A DNA stretch of 64,000 nt from CAYUVH01 sp964448135. GTDB taxonomy: Bacteria; Verrucomicrobiota; Verrucomicrobiia; Limisphaerales; UBA8199. The notes under the pieces are model-generated. The model searched no databases, was not told the origin of the DNA, and was given only the letters and a program-made list of their open reading frames with translations. The stretch spans positions 1-64,000 of the forward strand of contig CAYUVH010000037.1 of the NCBI GenBank assembly GCA_964448135.1, read 5' to 3'. The position numbers were made by a program, and so were the translations under genes. This document shows positions 1-8,898 of this stretch, piece by piece (within the stretch, counting starts at the first letter, position 1; each line of letters begins with the position of its first letter).

Positions 1-1
1 C

Positions 2-421
2 GGACCCGTGCGCAACAACGGCGGCGGCCATGCCAATCATTCGATGTTTTGGAAGCTCCTCGCGCCCAAGGCCGGCGGCGCGCCCACCGGCAAAGTCGCC
101 GACGGCATCAACGCTGCTTTCGGCAGCTTCGACGCCTTCAAGGAAAAGTTTGAAGCGGGCGGCCTCGGCCGTTTCGGCAGCGGCTGGGTGTGGCTCGTGG
201 TGAACGGCGGCAAACTTGAAATCGTTTCCACCTCGAACCAGGACAACCCCATCATGGGCAAGGCCATCGCGGGCGCCGAAGGCACCCCGATCCTCGGCTG
301 CGACGTCTGGGAACACGCCTACTACCTCAAGTACCAGAACAAGCGGGCCGATTATCTGAAGGCCTTCTGGAACGTGGTCAATTGGGCTGAAGTGGCGAAG
401 CTCCACGCCGCCGCGAAGTAA
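2..421 (+). CDS. sodA/sodB: Superoxide dismutase (Fe/Mn type), 3' part
   Basis: The reading frame is open to the left edge, so the N-terminal part, with the first metal-binding histidine, lies outside the window. The visible part shows the second-helix NHSMFW block and the C-terminal signature DVWEHAYYLKYQNKRADY, whose Asp and His are metal ligands in the Fe/Mn superoxide dismutase family. The enzyme converts superoxide to oxygen and hydrogen peroxide in the cytoplasm. GGLGRFGSGWVWLV is the usual core of the C-terminal domain. Fe versus Mn preference cannot be told from this fragment. A strong terminator follows directly, so this is the last gene of its transcript. Confidence 0.95.
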   Translation, partial: GPVRNNGGGHANHSMFWKLLAPKAGGAPTGKVADGINAAFGSFDAFKEKFEAGGLGRFGSGWVWLVVNGGKLEIVSTSNQDNPIMGKAIAGAEGTPILGCDVWEHAYYLKYQNKRADYLKAFWNVVNWAEVAKLHAAAK

Positions 422-442
422 GTTTGCCTCGCTCTAAAATCA

Positions 443-475
443 AAAACGGGCGTCCGGCCTCCGGACGCCCGTTTT
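443..475 (+). terminator. Intrinsic terminator after superoxide dismutase
   Basis: Perfect 15-bp inverted repeat (443-457 and 461-475) with a 3-base loop. The stem has a GC-rich core and runs into a T run. It starts 22 bases after the superoxide dismutase stop codon. Confidence 0.85.
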
Positions 476-486
476 CATTTCCCTAA

Positions 487-510
487 GTAGCAGCCGAGGT
501 GACGAGGCTC
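487..510. repeat. Dispersed 24-bp repeat, copy 1
   Basis: The 24-base sequence beginning GTAGCAGCCGAGG and ending ACGAGGCTC recurs, inverted, at 37745-37768 with 22 of 24 identities. Both copies are intergenic. Function unknown. Confidence 0.6.
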
Positions 511-581
511 ACTTATTCCAACCACCCGCAGTACCCCATTTCTTTAAATCTCCATCCCCACACAAACCTTCCGATCGCTCT

Positions 582-606
582 CCCTCTCCTCCTTTGGAGG
601 AGAGGG
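582..606. repeat. CCCTCTCC palindrome, copy 1
   Basis: Perfect 11-bp arms (CCCTCTCCTCC and its complement) around TTT. A related longer palindrome with the same outer arms sits at 28858-28884. It lies in the gap between two genes that converge here and resembles REP-type palindromes. Confidence 0.55.
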
Positions 607-662
607 CCGGGGAGAGGAGCCCACCATTTCAAAAGCGAGCCCGCGCTCCCAATCGTCCCAAA

Positions 663-1475
663 CTAATTCCCCAACGCCTGTTTGACCGCCGCCTCAAGCT
701 TTTCCCCCCGCAAATCGGTCGCGATAATTTTGCCCTCGCGATCCAGCAGGAAAGTCGCCGGAATGCTCTGAATGCCGTACTTGCCGGCCAGCTCATTCTT
801 CCAGCCCTTGCCGTCGAAATATTGCGGCCACTCCATCTTCTTTTCCTTCAAGAAATTCGTCAGCTTCTTCTCGTCTCCATCCAGGCTGATCCCGACCACC
901 TCGAAGCCCTTCGCGTGATATTCGTCGTACGTCTTGATCACGTTCGGCAGTTCACCCACGCACGGCATGCACCAGGTCGCCCAGAAATCCACCAGCACAA
1001 TCTTGCCCTGGTAGCTGGCCAGCGACAGCGGCTTGCCGCTCACATCCTTCACGCTGAACGGGGGAAACACCGCGCCGGGCTTGAGCGAGGCGCGCAGCTT
1101 TTTTGCCTCCGCCGCCGCCTTCGCATGCTTCGTCACCTCCGAGTCCGGAAAATCCTTGTACAACTGCGCCGTGGTCTTTTGCGCGGCGGCATCGTTGTGC
1201 AGAATGTCGGCATACAGCGCCGCCTTCATCGAAAGAATGCGGGCGACATCCTCCGTCTTCTGGTCCTTGTACTTGGCCAGCAAGTCGTCGAACTTCTTCA
1301 GTTCCGGCTGCAAGTCCGCTTCCGTGCGCTGGCCGGACTTCAGCTTCGTCTGCACCTCCTGGATCAACTGGTTCAGTTCGGTGGATACGGCGCTTTGCGT
1401 TTGCGCGGCCCGCGCCGGTTGCAATGTCACGGCCACGATAAGGGCCGTCAGCGCGGCCAGGATACGAGTTTTCAT
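663..1475 (-). CDS. Exported TlpA/ResA-type thiol-disulfide oxidoreductase
   Basis: A 270-residue protein with an N-terminal signal sequence (about residues 1-23, ending ARA). A helical, TPR-like stretch follows (about 30-125), then a thioredoxin domain of the AhpC/TSA-TlpA type (about 133-268). The redox motif WCMPC has cysteines 169 and 172, and a cis-proline segment IPATFLLD is visible. Such proteins act outside the cytoplasmic membrane, reducing or isomerising disulfides, for example in cytochrome c maturation or envelope redox homeostasis. No cytochrome biogenesis gene is adjacent, so the partner is unknown. The gene starts 13 bases downstream of the glnS stop and could be co-transcribed with it. 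Confidence 0.9.
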   Translation of the reverse strand: MKTRILAALTALIVAVTLQPARAAQTQSAVSTELNQLIQEVQTKLKSGQRTEADLQPELKKFDDLLAKYKDQKTEDVARILSMKAALYADILHNDAAAQKTTAQLYKDFPDSEVTKHAKAAAEAKKLRASLKPGAVFPPFSVKDVSGKPLSLASYQGKIVLVDFWATWCMPCVGELPNVIKTYDEYHAKGFEVVGISLDGDEKKLTNFLKEKKMEWPQYFDGKGWKNELAGKYGIQSIPATFLLDREGKIIATDLRGEKLEAAVKQALGN

Positions 1476-1488
1476 ATTGGGTTCTGCT

Positions 1489-3291
1489 CTAGCTCCGTTT
1501 GGCCTCTTTGGCCCACGAATCTTTCAACGTGATGGTTCGATTTAACACCGGGATTGCGCCCTTGGTTGCGCCGGAATCCAGGCAAAAATATCCGAGCCGC
1601 TCGAACTGGTAGCGGAGCTCCGGCCGCGCGTCGCGCAGACTCGGCTCGCACTTGGCGGTGATCACTTCCAGTGAATGCGGATTGAGATGCTGCTTGAAAT
1701 CCCCGCCCGCATCCGGTTCCGCCACCTGGAACAGCCGGTCGTACAGCCGCACCTCCGCGTCCACCGCATGCGCCGCGCTGACCCAGTGGATCGTGCCCTT
1801 GATCTTACGCCCGGCGGTCGCGCCGCCGGTCTTGCTCTCCAGATCGGCGGTGCAGCGCAACTCGATCACCTTGCCCGATGCATCCTTCACGACCTCGTCG
1901 CACTTGATGATGTAGGCGTACTTCAGCCGAACCTCGCCGCCCGGGCGCAGCCGGAAATACTTCGGCGGCGGCGTCTCCATGAAGTCATCCTGGTCAATGT
2001 AGAGTTCGCGTCCGAACGGGATTTTGCGCGAACCCGCCGACTCGTCTTCGGGATTATTCACGGCGTTCAACTCCTCGGCTTTGCCCTCGGGATAATTCGT
2101 GATCACCACCTTGATCGGCCGCAGCACGGCGAGCCGGCGCAGCGCCCGTCGATTCAAGTCCTCGCGAATCGCGAACTCCAGCACCGCCACGTCCGTGACG
2201 CCGTTGTATTTCGTGATGCCGATGTTGTAGGCAAAATCCCGCAACGCCTGCGGCGTCACCCCGCGCCGGCGCAGGCCGCTGATCGTCGGCATGCGCGGAT
2301 CGTTCCAGCCGGAGACCAGGTTTTCCTGCACGAGCTGCATGAGCTTGCGCTTGCTCATCACGGTGTAGCCGAGGCTCAGCCGCGCGAATTCATACTGATG
2401 GGGCAGGGGACGCGGCAGATCGAGCTTCTCCAAAATCCAGTCATACAGCGGCCGGTGCACCTCGAATTCCAACGTGCAGATCGAGTGCGTGATGCCCTCG
2501 ATGTAATCGCTGATGCAATGCGCGAAATCGTACATTGGATAAATGCACCACGCGGCGCCGGTATGATGGTGTTCCGTATGCCGGATGCGATACAGGACCG
2601 GGTCGCGCAGCCAGATGTTCGGCGAAGTCATGTCAATCTTCGCCCGCAAGGTCCGCGCGCCATCCGGGAACTCGCCCTTCTTCATCCGCGTGAAGAGATC
2701 AAGATTCTCCTCCACCGAGCGCTTGCGGAACGGGCTGTCCTCTCCCGGCCGGTCCGGTGCGCCGCGATACTTCTCGGTCTCTTCCGGCGACAAATCGTCC
2801 ACGTACGCCAGGCCCTTCTTGATCAGGACCAGGGCGTATTCGTAAATCGGCTGAAAATAATCCGACGCGTAAAACGGTTCCAGCTTCGCCTGCTCGGCCG
2901 CGCTCGAGGTGGTCACCGGCGGCAGCAGAAAATCCTTCTTCCCATTCGGCTCGGCCGGCTTGGCCAGTTCGCCCTTCGCCTTCAGCCCGAGCCGGTCATC
3001 TGCCCACGCGCTGATCAGCCAGTTCACGTCCTCGCGAATCGAATCCACATACTCCACGTCCTCCTTCGTCGGATTCGTGTCGTCCATGCGCAGGTTGCAC
3101 ACGCCGCCGAATTCCCGCGCGATGCCGAAATTCAAGCAGATCGATTTCGCGTGCCCGATGTGCAAATACCCGTTCGGCTCCGGGGGAAACCGGGTGTGAA
3201 TGCGCGGATACTTCGCCTCCGCCACATGCTTCGCGACAATGTCGCGGATAAAATCGGACGGCGCGGGCGCCGCTGCTGGTTCGTTGGCCAT
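1489..3291 (-). CDS. glnS: Glutaminyl-tRNA synthetase
   Basis: Charges tRNA-Gln with glutamine in the cytoplasm. The class I signatures are PPEPNGYLHIGHAK (HIGH box) and VMSKRKL (KMSKS box). The zone around GLRRRGVTPQALRDF and the C-terminal beta-barrel anticodon-binding half are typical of GlnRS rather than GluRS. The frame is open to 3507, but the homologous protein begins at the ATG at 3291 (MANEPAAAPAPSDFI), giving 600 residues, close to the family length; the upstream extension has no recognisable domain. The presence of GlnRS implies direct Gln-tRNA charging rather than sole reliance on the transamidation route. A tlpA-like gene follows closely. Confidence 0.95.
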   Translation of the reverse strand: MANEPAAAPAPSDFIRDIVAKHVAEAKYPRIHTRFPPEPNGYLHIGHAKSICLNFGIAREFGGVCNLRMDDTNPTKEDVEYVDSIREDVNWLISAWADDRLGLKAKGELAKPAEPNGKKDFLLPPVTTSSAAEQAKLEPFYASDYFQPIYEYALVLIKKGLAYVDDLSPEETEKYRGAPDRPGEDSPFRKRSVEENLDLFTRMKKGEFPDGARTLRAKIDMTSPNIWLRDPVLYRIRHTEHHHTGAAWCIYPMYDFAHCISDYIEGITHSICTLEFEVHRPLYDWILEKLDLPRPLPHQYEFARLSLGYTVMSKRKLMQLVQENLVSGWNDPRMPTISGLRRRGVTPQALRDFAYNIGITKYNGVTDVAVLEFAIREDLNRRALRRLAVLRPIKVVITNYPEGKAEELNAVNNPEDESAGSRKIPFGRELYIDQDDFMETPPPKYFRLRPGGEVRLKYAYIIKCDEVVKDASGKVIELRCTADLESKTGGATAGRKIKGTIHWVSAAHAVDAEVRLYDRLFQVAEPDAGGDFKQHLNPHSLEVITAKCEPSLRDARPELRYQFERLGYFCLDSGATKGAIPVLNRTITLKDSWAKEAKRS

Positions 3292-3545
3292 AAAACTAAT
3301 CTGCGTCGCGGCGTCGGTGTTCCTCTGCGTGATTAGATTGGGGTCCACGCTGGAAGCCTGCCGCAGCCAAAATGAAACACCGAACCGTCCCGTTTGCCAA
3401 TCGCCAAATCCCGTCAGTCCGCATGGGCTCGACAAATCGCCAGCCACGGATAACTTCTGGCCTGCGCCAATAGCCTGGTCCATGAGCGTCTGCCAGATGA
3501 AGACCAATTTGACTGTGCTAGGCGGAAAAGGACAGTGTTGAATAC

Positions 3546-4157
3546 ATGGCTGATTCCCCCATCACTCCTGCTCCCGATCCTCTGCCTGTTTCCTCCCGCC
3601 GCAGATGGCTCCGACGTGGAGCGCTGGCGTCGACGTTTCTGGTCGTCGCCGTGGTCTTGCTTCTCTCATCCGTCCGCCCGCCGGAAGCGGTTCAGACACT
3701 GCACTTTGACTTCGTGCCGACCTCGGGTTGGAACAAGGGAACAAATGCGGCGGGCCCGCAACTTGTCCAGGACAACTTTCGGCCGAAGTATTCCAACCCC
3801 GGCAGCGGAGCGCGCTTCCATGTTACCTGCGACCACGACACGTCGATACTTGTCTGGGAGTCCGGCGTGCAGGTTCGTACCGGCGCAAATTGGGAGACTC
3901 AGATGCAGGACTACCGCGGCGAAATCTGGCACTTGAAAGCGGGAGTCGCGCGGGAAGTGTGTCTTGAACGGCCGTACTCCAGTGATTGGCGCGCCTACCT
4001 CCGCTACAGCTCGGAAATCAAAGGCCTCGCGCTGCTCAAAGTGCAATTGAGGGAAGCCTGGCGGTTCAAGAGCTTTACCAACTGGAACGGCAAAAGCTGG
4101 GGTGGCGGAAGATACTATGGAACTTTCAAGCTGCTCAGCGATCCGGTCGAAGAATAA
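3546..4157 (+). CDS. Membrane-anchored protein of unknown function
   Basis: A 203-residue protein. A proline-rich cytoplasmic start and an arginine cluster (SSRRRWLRRG) precede one hydrophobic segment (about residues 27-44, STFLVVAVVLLLSSV), so it is probably a single-pass N-in anchor or uncleaved signal. The outer part is rich in Trp, Tyr and Asn and probably beta-structured; I recognise no family. It stands alone between divergent glnS and the large beta-helix gene, with no clear Shine-Dalgarno sequence in front of the ATG. Coding status rests on the clean open frame and sensible signal-anchor layout. Confidence 0.7.
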   Translation: MADSPITPAPDPLPVSSRRRWLRRGALASTFLVVAVVLLLSSVRPPEAVQTLHFDFVPTSGWNKGTNAAGPQLVQDNFRPKYSNPGSGARFHVTCDHDTSILVWESGVQVRTGANWETQMQDYRGEIWHLKAGVAREVCLERPYSSDWRAYLRYSSEIKGLALLKVQLREAWRFKSFTNWNGKSWGGGRYYGTFKLLSDPVEE

Positions 4158-4328
4158 GCCGCGTCGGAATCCCCCCCGCAGAATTGGAGATTGATGATGA
4201 AGATTCGCAATAGAGGCTGGCTGGGGCCGTGACCAGCTTCCGTCACCGCTAATACCTCGCGGAGAATCCTACAACGATGCCTTCCAAAGCCAGGTTCACG
4301 AGCGACCTATAACTCGCATCTCTACGAT

Positions 4329-7300
4329 TTGACCTTCCGTACCCGGTTATCTATTCTACCGAGCGTGCCAAGCCGTGTCCTACAGGCCCTGATCCTGATC
4401 ACACTGTTTCTCTTCCGTGCTTCCGCCGCCACCCTTTACGTTGACGCCGGCAATCCCACGCCCGCCTCCCCGTTTTCCACCTGGGCCACCGCCGCCACCA
4501 ACATCCAGGACGCCATTGACGCCTCAACTGCCGGCGACACGGTTCTCGTTACGAATGGCATCTACGCCTCCGGTGGCAAAGCGGTCGTTAGCGATCTGAC
4601 CAACCGCGTCGTCCTCGACAAACCCATAACGGTCCAAAGCGTGAACGGCTTTTCCGCCACCACAATTCTGGGCAGCGTCACTGCGCTTGGTCCGCAGGCG
4701 ATTCGTTGCGCCTGGCTCACCAATGGTGCCTCCCTGGTCGGTTTCACCCTGCGCGGCGGCGCCACGCGCAATTCCGGTGATTCGGTTACCTTGGGGTCCG
4801 GCGGCGGAGCCTGGTGCGCGTCGTCGAATGCGTTGGTCGCCAACTGTGTCATCCGCTCCAATCTGGCCTTTAACATGGGCGCTGGAGTTTATCAGGGAAC
4901 CGTCCAGTCGTGCCTTTTGATTGCAAATAACTCCAGTATTGCCGGAGGTGGTGCTCACTCGGCCGTTCTCCAGAACTGCACAGTCATCAGCAATTCCACT
5001 GGAACCGTTAATGGCCGCCTGACCAATTGCATCGTCTACTTCAACACTTCCACCGCGGCTTCCGGCGGGATCTACTCTTACTGCTGCTGCAATTCGGCTT
5101 TAAGTGGCGTCGGTAACATCACCAGCGACCCTCAATTGCTCCCCGATGGCCTTCACCTTTCCCCGAGTTCCCCTTGCCGGTTCGTTGGAATCAACATCAG
5201 CGGGGCCTCCGATATCTTCGCTCGCGCCTGGTCAAATCCTCCGTCCATGGGCTGCACGGAATGGGACCCTGCGCCCATTTTAGCGTCCCCGCCGCGTTTC
5301 CAACTCACTGGGAACCCACCAGGCTTCATCGTGCGCCTTGCTGCCTCCTCCCCGACGCCTGTCGCTTGCGCATGGACGCATAATGGAACACCGGTTCAGA
5401 ACGATGGCCATTTCTCGGCTGCTGGCACCACCAACCTCGCTGCGACCGGCTTCCTTTTCTCCGATGCCGGTAATTATCAGGCCGTCGTCAGCAATGCCTT
5501 CGGCATGTCCACTTCCGCCGTTGCGACCCTGGTCATCCACTGCGTTGATCCCGGTGCTCCGTCGCCGCTCAGCCCCTTCACCAACTGGACGACCGCTGCC
5601 ACCAACATCCAGGACGCCATTGATGCCGCGCTGGCTGGCGATGTGATCCTCGTCACCAATGGCCTCTACGCTACCGGCGGTCGCGTTGCCGACGGCGCCC
5701 TCACCAACCGGGTCGTCATCAACAAAGCCGTCACCATCCAGTCACTCAGTGGGCCTGATTTCACCATCATTCAAGGCCAATGGACGTCCGGCACCACCAA
5801 CGGTGCCTCTGCCGTTCGTTGTGTGTGGATGACGAACAATACGGTATTGAGCGGCTTCACCTTGCGCGGGGGGGCCACGGCCCCGGCCACCGGATCCTTG
5901 GTTCAGGATCAAAATGGAGGCGGTGTTGCGGCGACCACCAATGGAGCCATGGTCTTCAATTGCAAGCTGACCAACAATGCCGCAGGCGTTTTGGGGGGTG
6001 GCGCTTATCGGGCTTCCCTCGTCAAATCCTTGCTCGTCGGAAACATGGCCATCGGCAGTTCGATTTCATCTGCTGGCGGGGGTGCTTCCAGCTCCAGTTT
6101 GACCAACTGTGTTCTCAAACTGAACTATGCAGGCAATCGCGGAGGCGGAGCGTCGGTCAGCATCTTGCAAGGTTGCGCTGTGATTGGGAACGCCGCCAAC
6201 ATGAATGGTGGCGGAACCTTTAGCGGCAGCCTATACAACTGCAACGTCTGCAGCAACCAACTCGTTGGCAATACGAGCAGCGATGCGGGCGTAAGCTCCA
6301 GTATAGCCGTGAACTGCATTATCGTTGGGAACACCATCATATTCGGAAATCAGGCTAATTACGCTACTCCGCCCAACTTTACCTCTTGCTGCACTTTCCC
6401 GTTGCCTGCTGGCTCTGGTAATATCGCGGCGGACCCGCAGCTTTTGTCCGACGGCATTCACATCTCTTCGACTTCTCCCTGCCGCGCTTCCGGCACCAAC
6501 AGCGTCGTCAACGGACTGGACATTGACAGCCAACCTTGGAGCAACTCGCCCTCGATTGGCTGCGACGAGTGGCAACCCGCGCCGGTGGTTGCTTCCGGAC
6601 CGACTTTTGAGATTTCACCTCCCGACCATTCATTTCGTGTGAAATCGTTGGTCACTGGTCAGGATCCAATTACCTGCTTCTGGATCAAAGACGGCTCTGG
6701 CGTTCAAACCGGACAGCATTACAACTCCGCAAATTCACCAACTCTCGTCATCAACGACCTTGGCCCGGCTGACAGCGGCTCCTATTTTGTTGTCGCGAGC
6801 AACACCTTCGGCATGAGCACCAGCCAAGTGGCACAAGTCGTCTTGCACGGCGTTGACGCCAACTCCGCCAATCCGACTCCACCCTATTCAGCGTGGGCCA
6901 CGGCCGCGACAACCATTCAGGACGCGATCGACGTCGCTCAACCCGGCGAGTACGTCGTCGTGACCAATGGGATTTATTCCACCGGCGGCAGAATCGTTTC
7001 CGGTGACCTCAGCAACCGCGTCGTGTTGGACAAAGCGCTTATGGTTCTGAGCGTAAACGGAGCTTCCGCCACACTCATTGAAGGCACTTGGGATCCCGTC
7101 GCCACAAATGGTCCCACAGCCGTGCGCTGCGCCTGGTTGACCAACGGAGCCAATTTGGTCGGGTTCACTCTGTTTAACGGCGCGACTCGCACTAATGGCG
7201 ATCAAACATCTCTCCAGAACGGTGGCGGCGTTTGGGGCGCTTCCGCTGGTTTGATCACCAGTTGCGTCGTCACCGGAAACGCTGCCGCTGCCTTCGGTGG

Positions 7301-8282
7301 CGGTGTGTATCAGTGCACCGTGAAAGGCTCCGCAGTGACGGGGAACTTTGCACCGGTTGGCGGGGGAATTGCCAATGCCCGGGCCTACAGTTCATCGATC
7401 AGCCTGAATACTGCGACCAATCTGGGAGGAGGCGCCTACCTGTCTTTCGCTACCAATTGTGTGTTTTTTCAGAATTTCTCCATCAGTGTCGGGCCCGGCG
7501 CATACTCCGGTGGCGGCGCGAACAACATCTTCTACGGCAACTATGCGCGTTATGGTGGAAGTGCAGAAACCATTTCCGGCTCCCACACCTATTCATGCTT
7601 TGGATCCGCCATAGGTCGGCCGTCTGGCACGGGCAATTTTACCGCCGATCCCAGACTCCTCGATCTGTTTCACGTCACCGTCGATTCTCCCTGTGCTGCG
7701 GCTGGCAGTGCCCTATTTGCTTCAGGCCAGGACGTGGATGGCGAAAACTGGGCCAGTCCTCCCGCCATCGGCTGCGATCAGCCGCTCCCCGCCGGCCTTG
7801 TCGGCCCTTTGCAAGTCGGGTTCAGCTACGTCCAGACCAATCCCCTCGTCAATCACTACGGATTCCTCAACGGTTGGGTCAGCGGCCGTGCCGCGCGGGT
7901 CCAATGGTCCTTCGGCGACAGCACCGTGGTCACCAACACTGGCATCAACACGGCCCACATCTGGACGAACGCCGGCGACTACACTGTTGTCTTGACCGCC
8001 TATAACAACGACAACCCTGCCGGCGTTTCCACCAATATCCTCATCCACGTCCAGCCCATCATTCCGGTGGTGCTGACCTCTCCAGCCATAAGTTCCAATG
8101 TTTTCATGATCCAGTTCGACACACAGAATGGGGCGACTTACTACCTTCAACTCGCCACCAACCTCACTCCGCCGATCACTTGGACCACTGTCCAGACTAT
8201 TTACGGTACCGGTAGCCATCTTCAAGTGGTGGACTCCCTCCGCACCAACACTCCCGTCTTCTACCGCGTCTCCGCAAATTAG
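4329..8282 (+). CDS. Large secreted beta-helix/Ig/PKD repeat protein
   Basis: A 1317-residue exported protein. The signal peptide contains ALILITLFLF and ends RASA. Three homologous units follow (starting near residues 35, 405 and 835). Each opens with a segment like WATAATNIQDAIDAS..GD.VLVTNG.Y..GG and continues as a Cys/Asn/Gly-rich right-handed parallel beta-helix (DUF1565/pectate-lyase-like). Units 1 and 2 each end in an Ig-like domain whose last strands read DAGNYQAVVSNAFGMSTS or a close variant. A PKD domain (VQWSFGDSTVVTNTG, near 1170) and a C-terminal module ending VFYRVSAN close the protein. No catalytic residues were identified; a surface carbohydrate-related or adhesive role is inference. 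Start uncertain: TTG at 4329 or GTG at 4365, both upstream of the signal core. Confidence 0.85.
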   Translation: MTFRTRLSILPSVPSRVLQALILITLFLFRASAATLYVDAGNPTPASPFSTWATAATNIQDAIDASTAGDTVLVTNGIYASGGKAVVSDLTNRVVLDKPITVQSVNGFSATTILGSVTALGPQAIRCAWLTNGASLVGFTLRGGATRNSGDSVTLGSGGGAWCASSNALVANCVIRSNLAFNMGAGVYQGTVQSCLLIANNSSIAGGGAHSAVLQNCTVISNSTGTVNGRLTNCIVYFNTSTAASGGIYSYCCCNSALSGVGNITSDPQLLPDGLHLSPSSPCRFVGINISGASDIFARAWSNPPSMGCTEWDPAPILASPPRFQLTGNPPGFIVRLAASSPTPVACAWTHNGTPVQNDGHFSAAGTTNLAATGFLFSDAGNYQAVVSNAFGMSTSAVATLVIHCVDPGAPSPLSPFTNWTTAATNIQDAIDAALAGDVILVTNGLYATGGRVADGALTNRVVINKAVTIQSLSGPDFTIIQGQWTSGTTNGASAVRCVWMTNNTVLSGFTLRGGATAPATGSLVQDQNGGGVAATTNGAMVFNCKLTNNAAGVLGGGAYRASLVKSLLVGNMAIGSSISSAGGGASSSSLTNCVLKLNYAGNRGGGASVSILQGCAVIGNAANMNGGGTFSGSLYNCNVCSNQLVGNTSSDAGVSSSIAVNCIIVGNTIIFGNQANYATPPNFTSCCTFPLPAGSGNIAADPQLLSDGIHISSTSPCRASGTNSVVNGLDIDSQPWSNSPSIGCDEWQPAPVVASGPTFEISPPDHSFRVKSLVTGQDPITCFWIKDGSGVQTGQHYNSANSPTLVINDLGPADSGSYFVVASNTFGMSTSQVAQVVLHGVDANSANPTPPYSAWATAATTIQDAIDVAQPGEYVVVTNGIYSTGGRIVSGDLSNRVVLDKALMVLSVNGASATLIEGTWDPVATNGPTAVRCAWLTNGANLVGFTLFNGATRTNGDQTSLQNGGGVWGASAGLITSCVVTGNAAAAFGGGVYQCTVKGSAVTGNFAPVGGGIANARAYSSSISLNTATNLGGGAYLSFATNCVFFQNFSISVGPGAYSGGGANNIFYGNYARYGGSAETISGSHTYSCFGSAIGRPSGTGNFTADPRLLDLFHVTVDSPCAAAGSALFASGQDVDGENWASPPAIGCDQPLPAGLVGPLQVGFSYVQTNPLVNHYGFLNGWVSGRAARVQWSFGDSTVVTNTGINTAHIWTNAGDYTVVLTAYNNDNPAGVSTNILIHVQPIIPVVLTSPAISSNVFMIQFDTQNGATYYLQLATNLTPPITWTTVQTIYGTGSHLQVVDSLRTNTPVFYRVSAN

Positions 8283-8898
8283 CGCAGTTTCGAAAAAACT
8301 TTGGCTATGTACTCGGTAGGGCCGCGCTACTGCGCGGCCGCGACGTCGTGGCGCACTGGCTGCGGAATTATGTAAACCTCTGTCGGGGCGCGCCTCTCCA
8401 AAAAATACCATTCACTTGGACAGCCTTTGTCCAAGTGTGCCCGGTAAATTCGCTCCGTGAAGGATGGTTATCGAAATGGGTGTAGTCGGATGGCCCGGCA
8501 TCCAATCTCAAAGCCAAACCCGCCCTCCGCGTGGTTGGTGGGATCACCATGGCCTCGCTCGTCCTCTATTCCCTCGTGCCGCGCCTCCCTCGGTCAAGCC
8601 CCGGTCCAACCGAAATCAACCCCGGTCAAGGCGCCAGTCAAGCCCCCAGTCAACCCCAAAACCCCAGCAATCAACCCTCGTCAAGGCCAGTCCAACCAAA
8701 AAAAGGGGACCCCAAAAATCGTGCGGCAGGTGTCCCGCCGGCCGCGGAGCCGGGCATCGTGCCTGGCGGAAAAATCGTCGCCCCGCGCCGAAACCTCACC
8801 TCCTTGCCCCCAACTTGCGCAAATCACTTTCGGCCTCCCCGTCTCCCACCCAATTTCCGCGTGACCACTCAAATCATCTCTGCCACGTTGACCCTGTG
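8283..8898. other. Gene-free gap holding a dispersed repeat element
   Basis: No convincing gene in these 616 bases. It holds a GC-rich hairpin at 8320-8339 (7-bp arms GGCCGCG), the 25-bp palindrome at 8413-8437, and a CAAGCC/CAACCC-rich core around 8612-8726. The frame upstream of larB is open only because this repeat lacks stops. Confidence 0.6.
8413..8726 (+). repeat. Dispersed element copy A (palindrome plus CAAGCC-rich core)
   Basis: Begins with a 25-bp palindrome (10-bp arms CACTTGGACA and TGTCCAAGTG, 5-base centre). About 175 bases later comes a core built on TCAAGCCCC and TCAACCCC units, ending in an A run, GGGGACCCC and TGCGG. The same order of parts is found in opposite orientation at 57941-58323, where the palindrome matches 22 of 25 positions. 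Each copy points into a downstream gene, here larB. It could be a non-autonomous mobile element or a regulatory leader; I do not recognise a named family. Confidence 0.6.

Noticed and set aside
594..1545. Plus-strand frames opposite the tlpA-like gene
   Set aside because: They are antisense shadows of a well-supported gene with signal peptide and WCMPC motif.
8464..8898. A long N-terminal extension of LarB
   Set aside because: The extension lies in the dispersed repeat element and has no LarB homology. MSIEAMRLLEEFRAG at 8899 is the family start.
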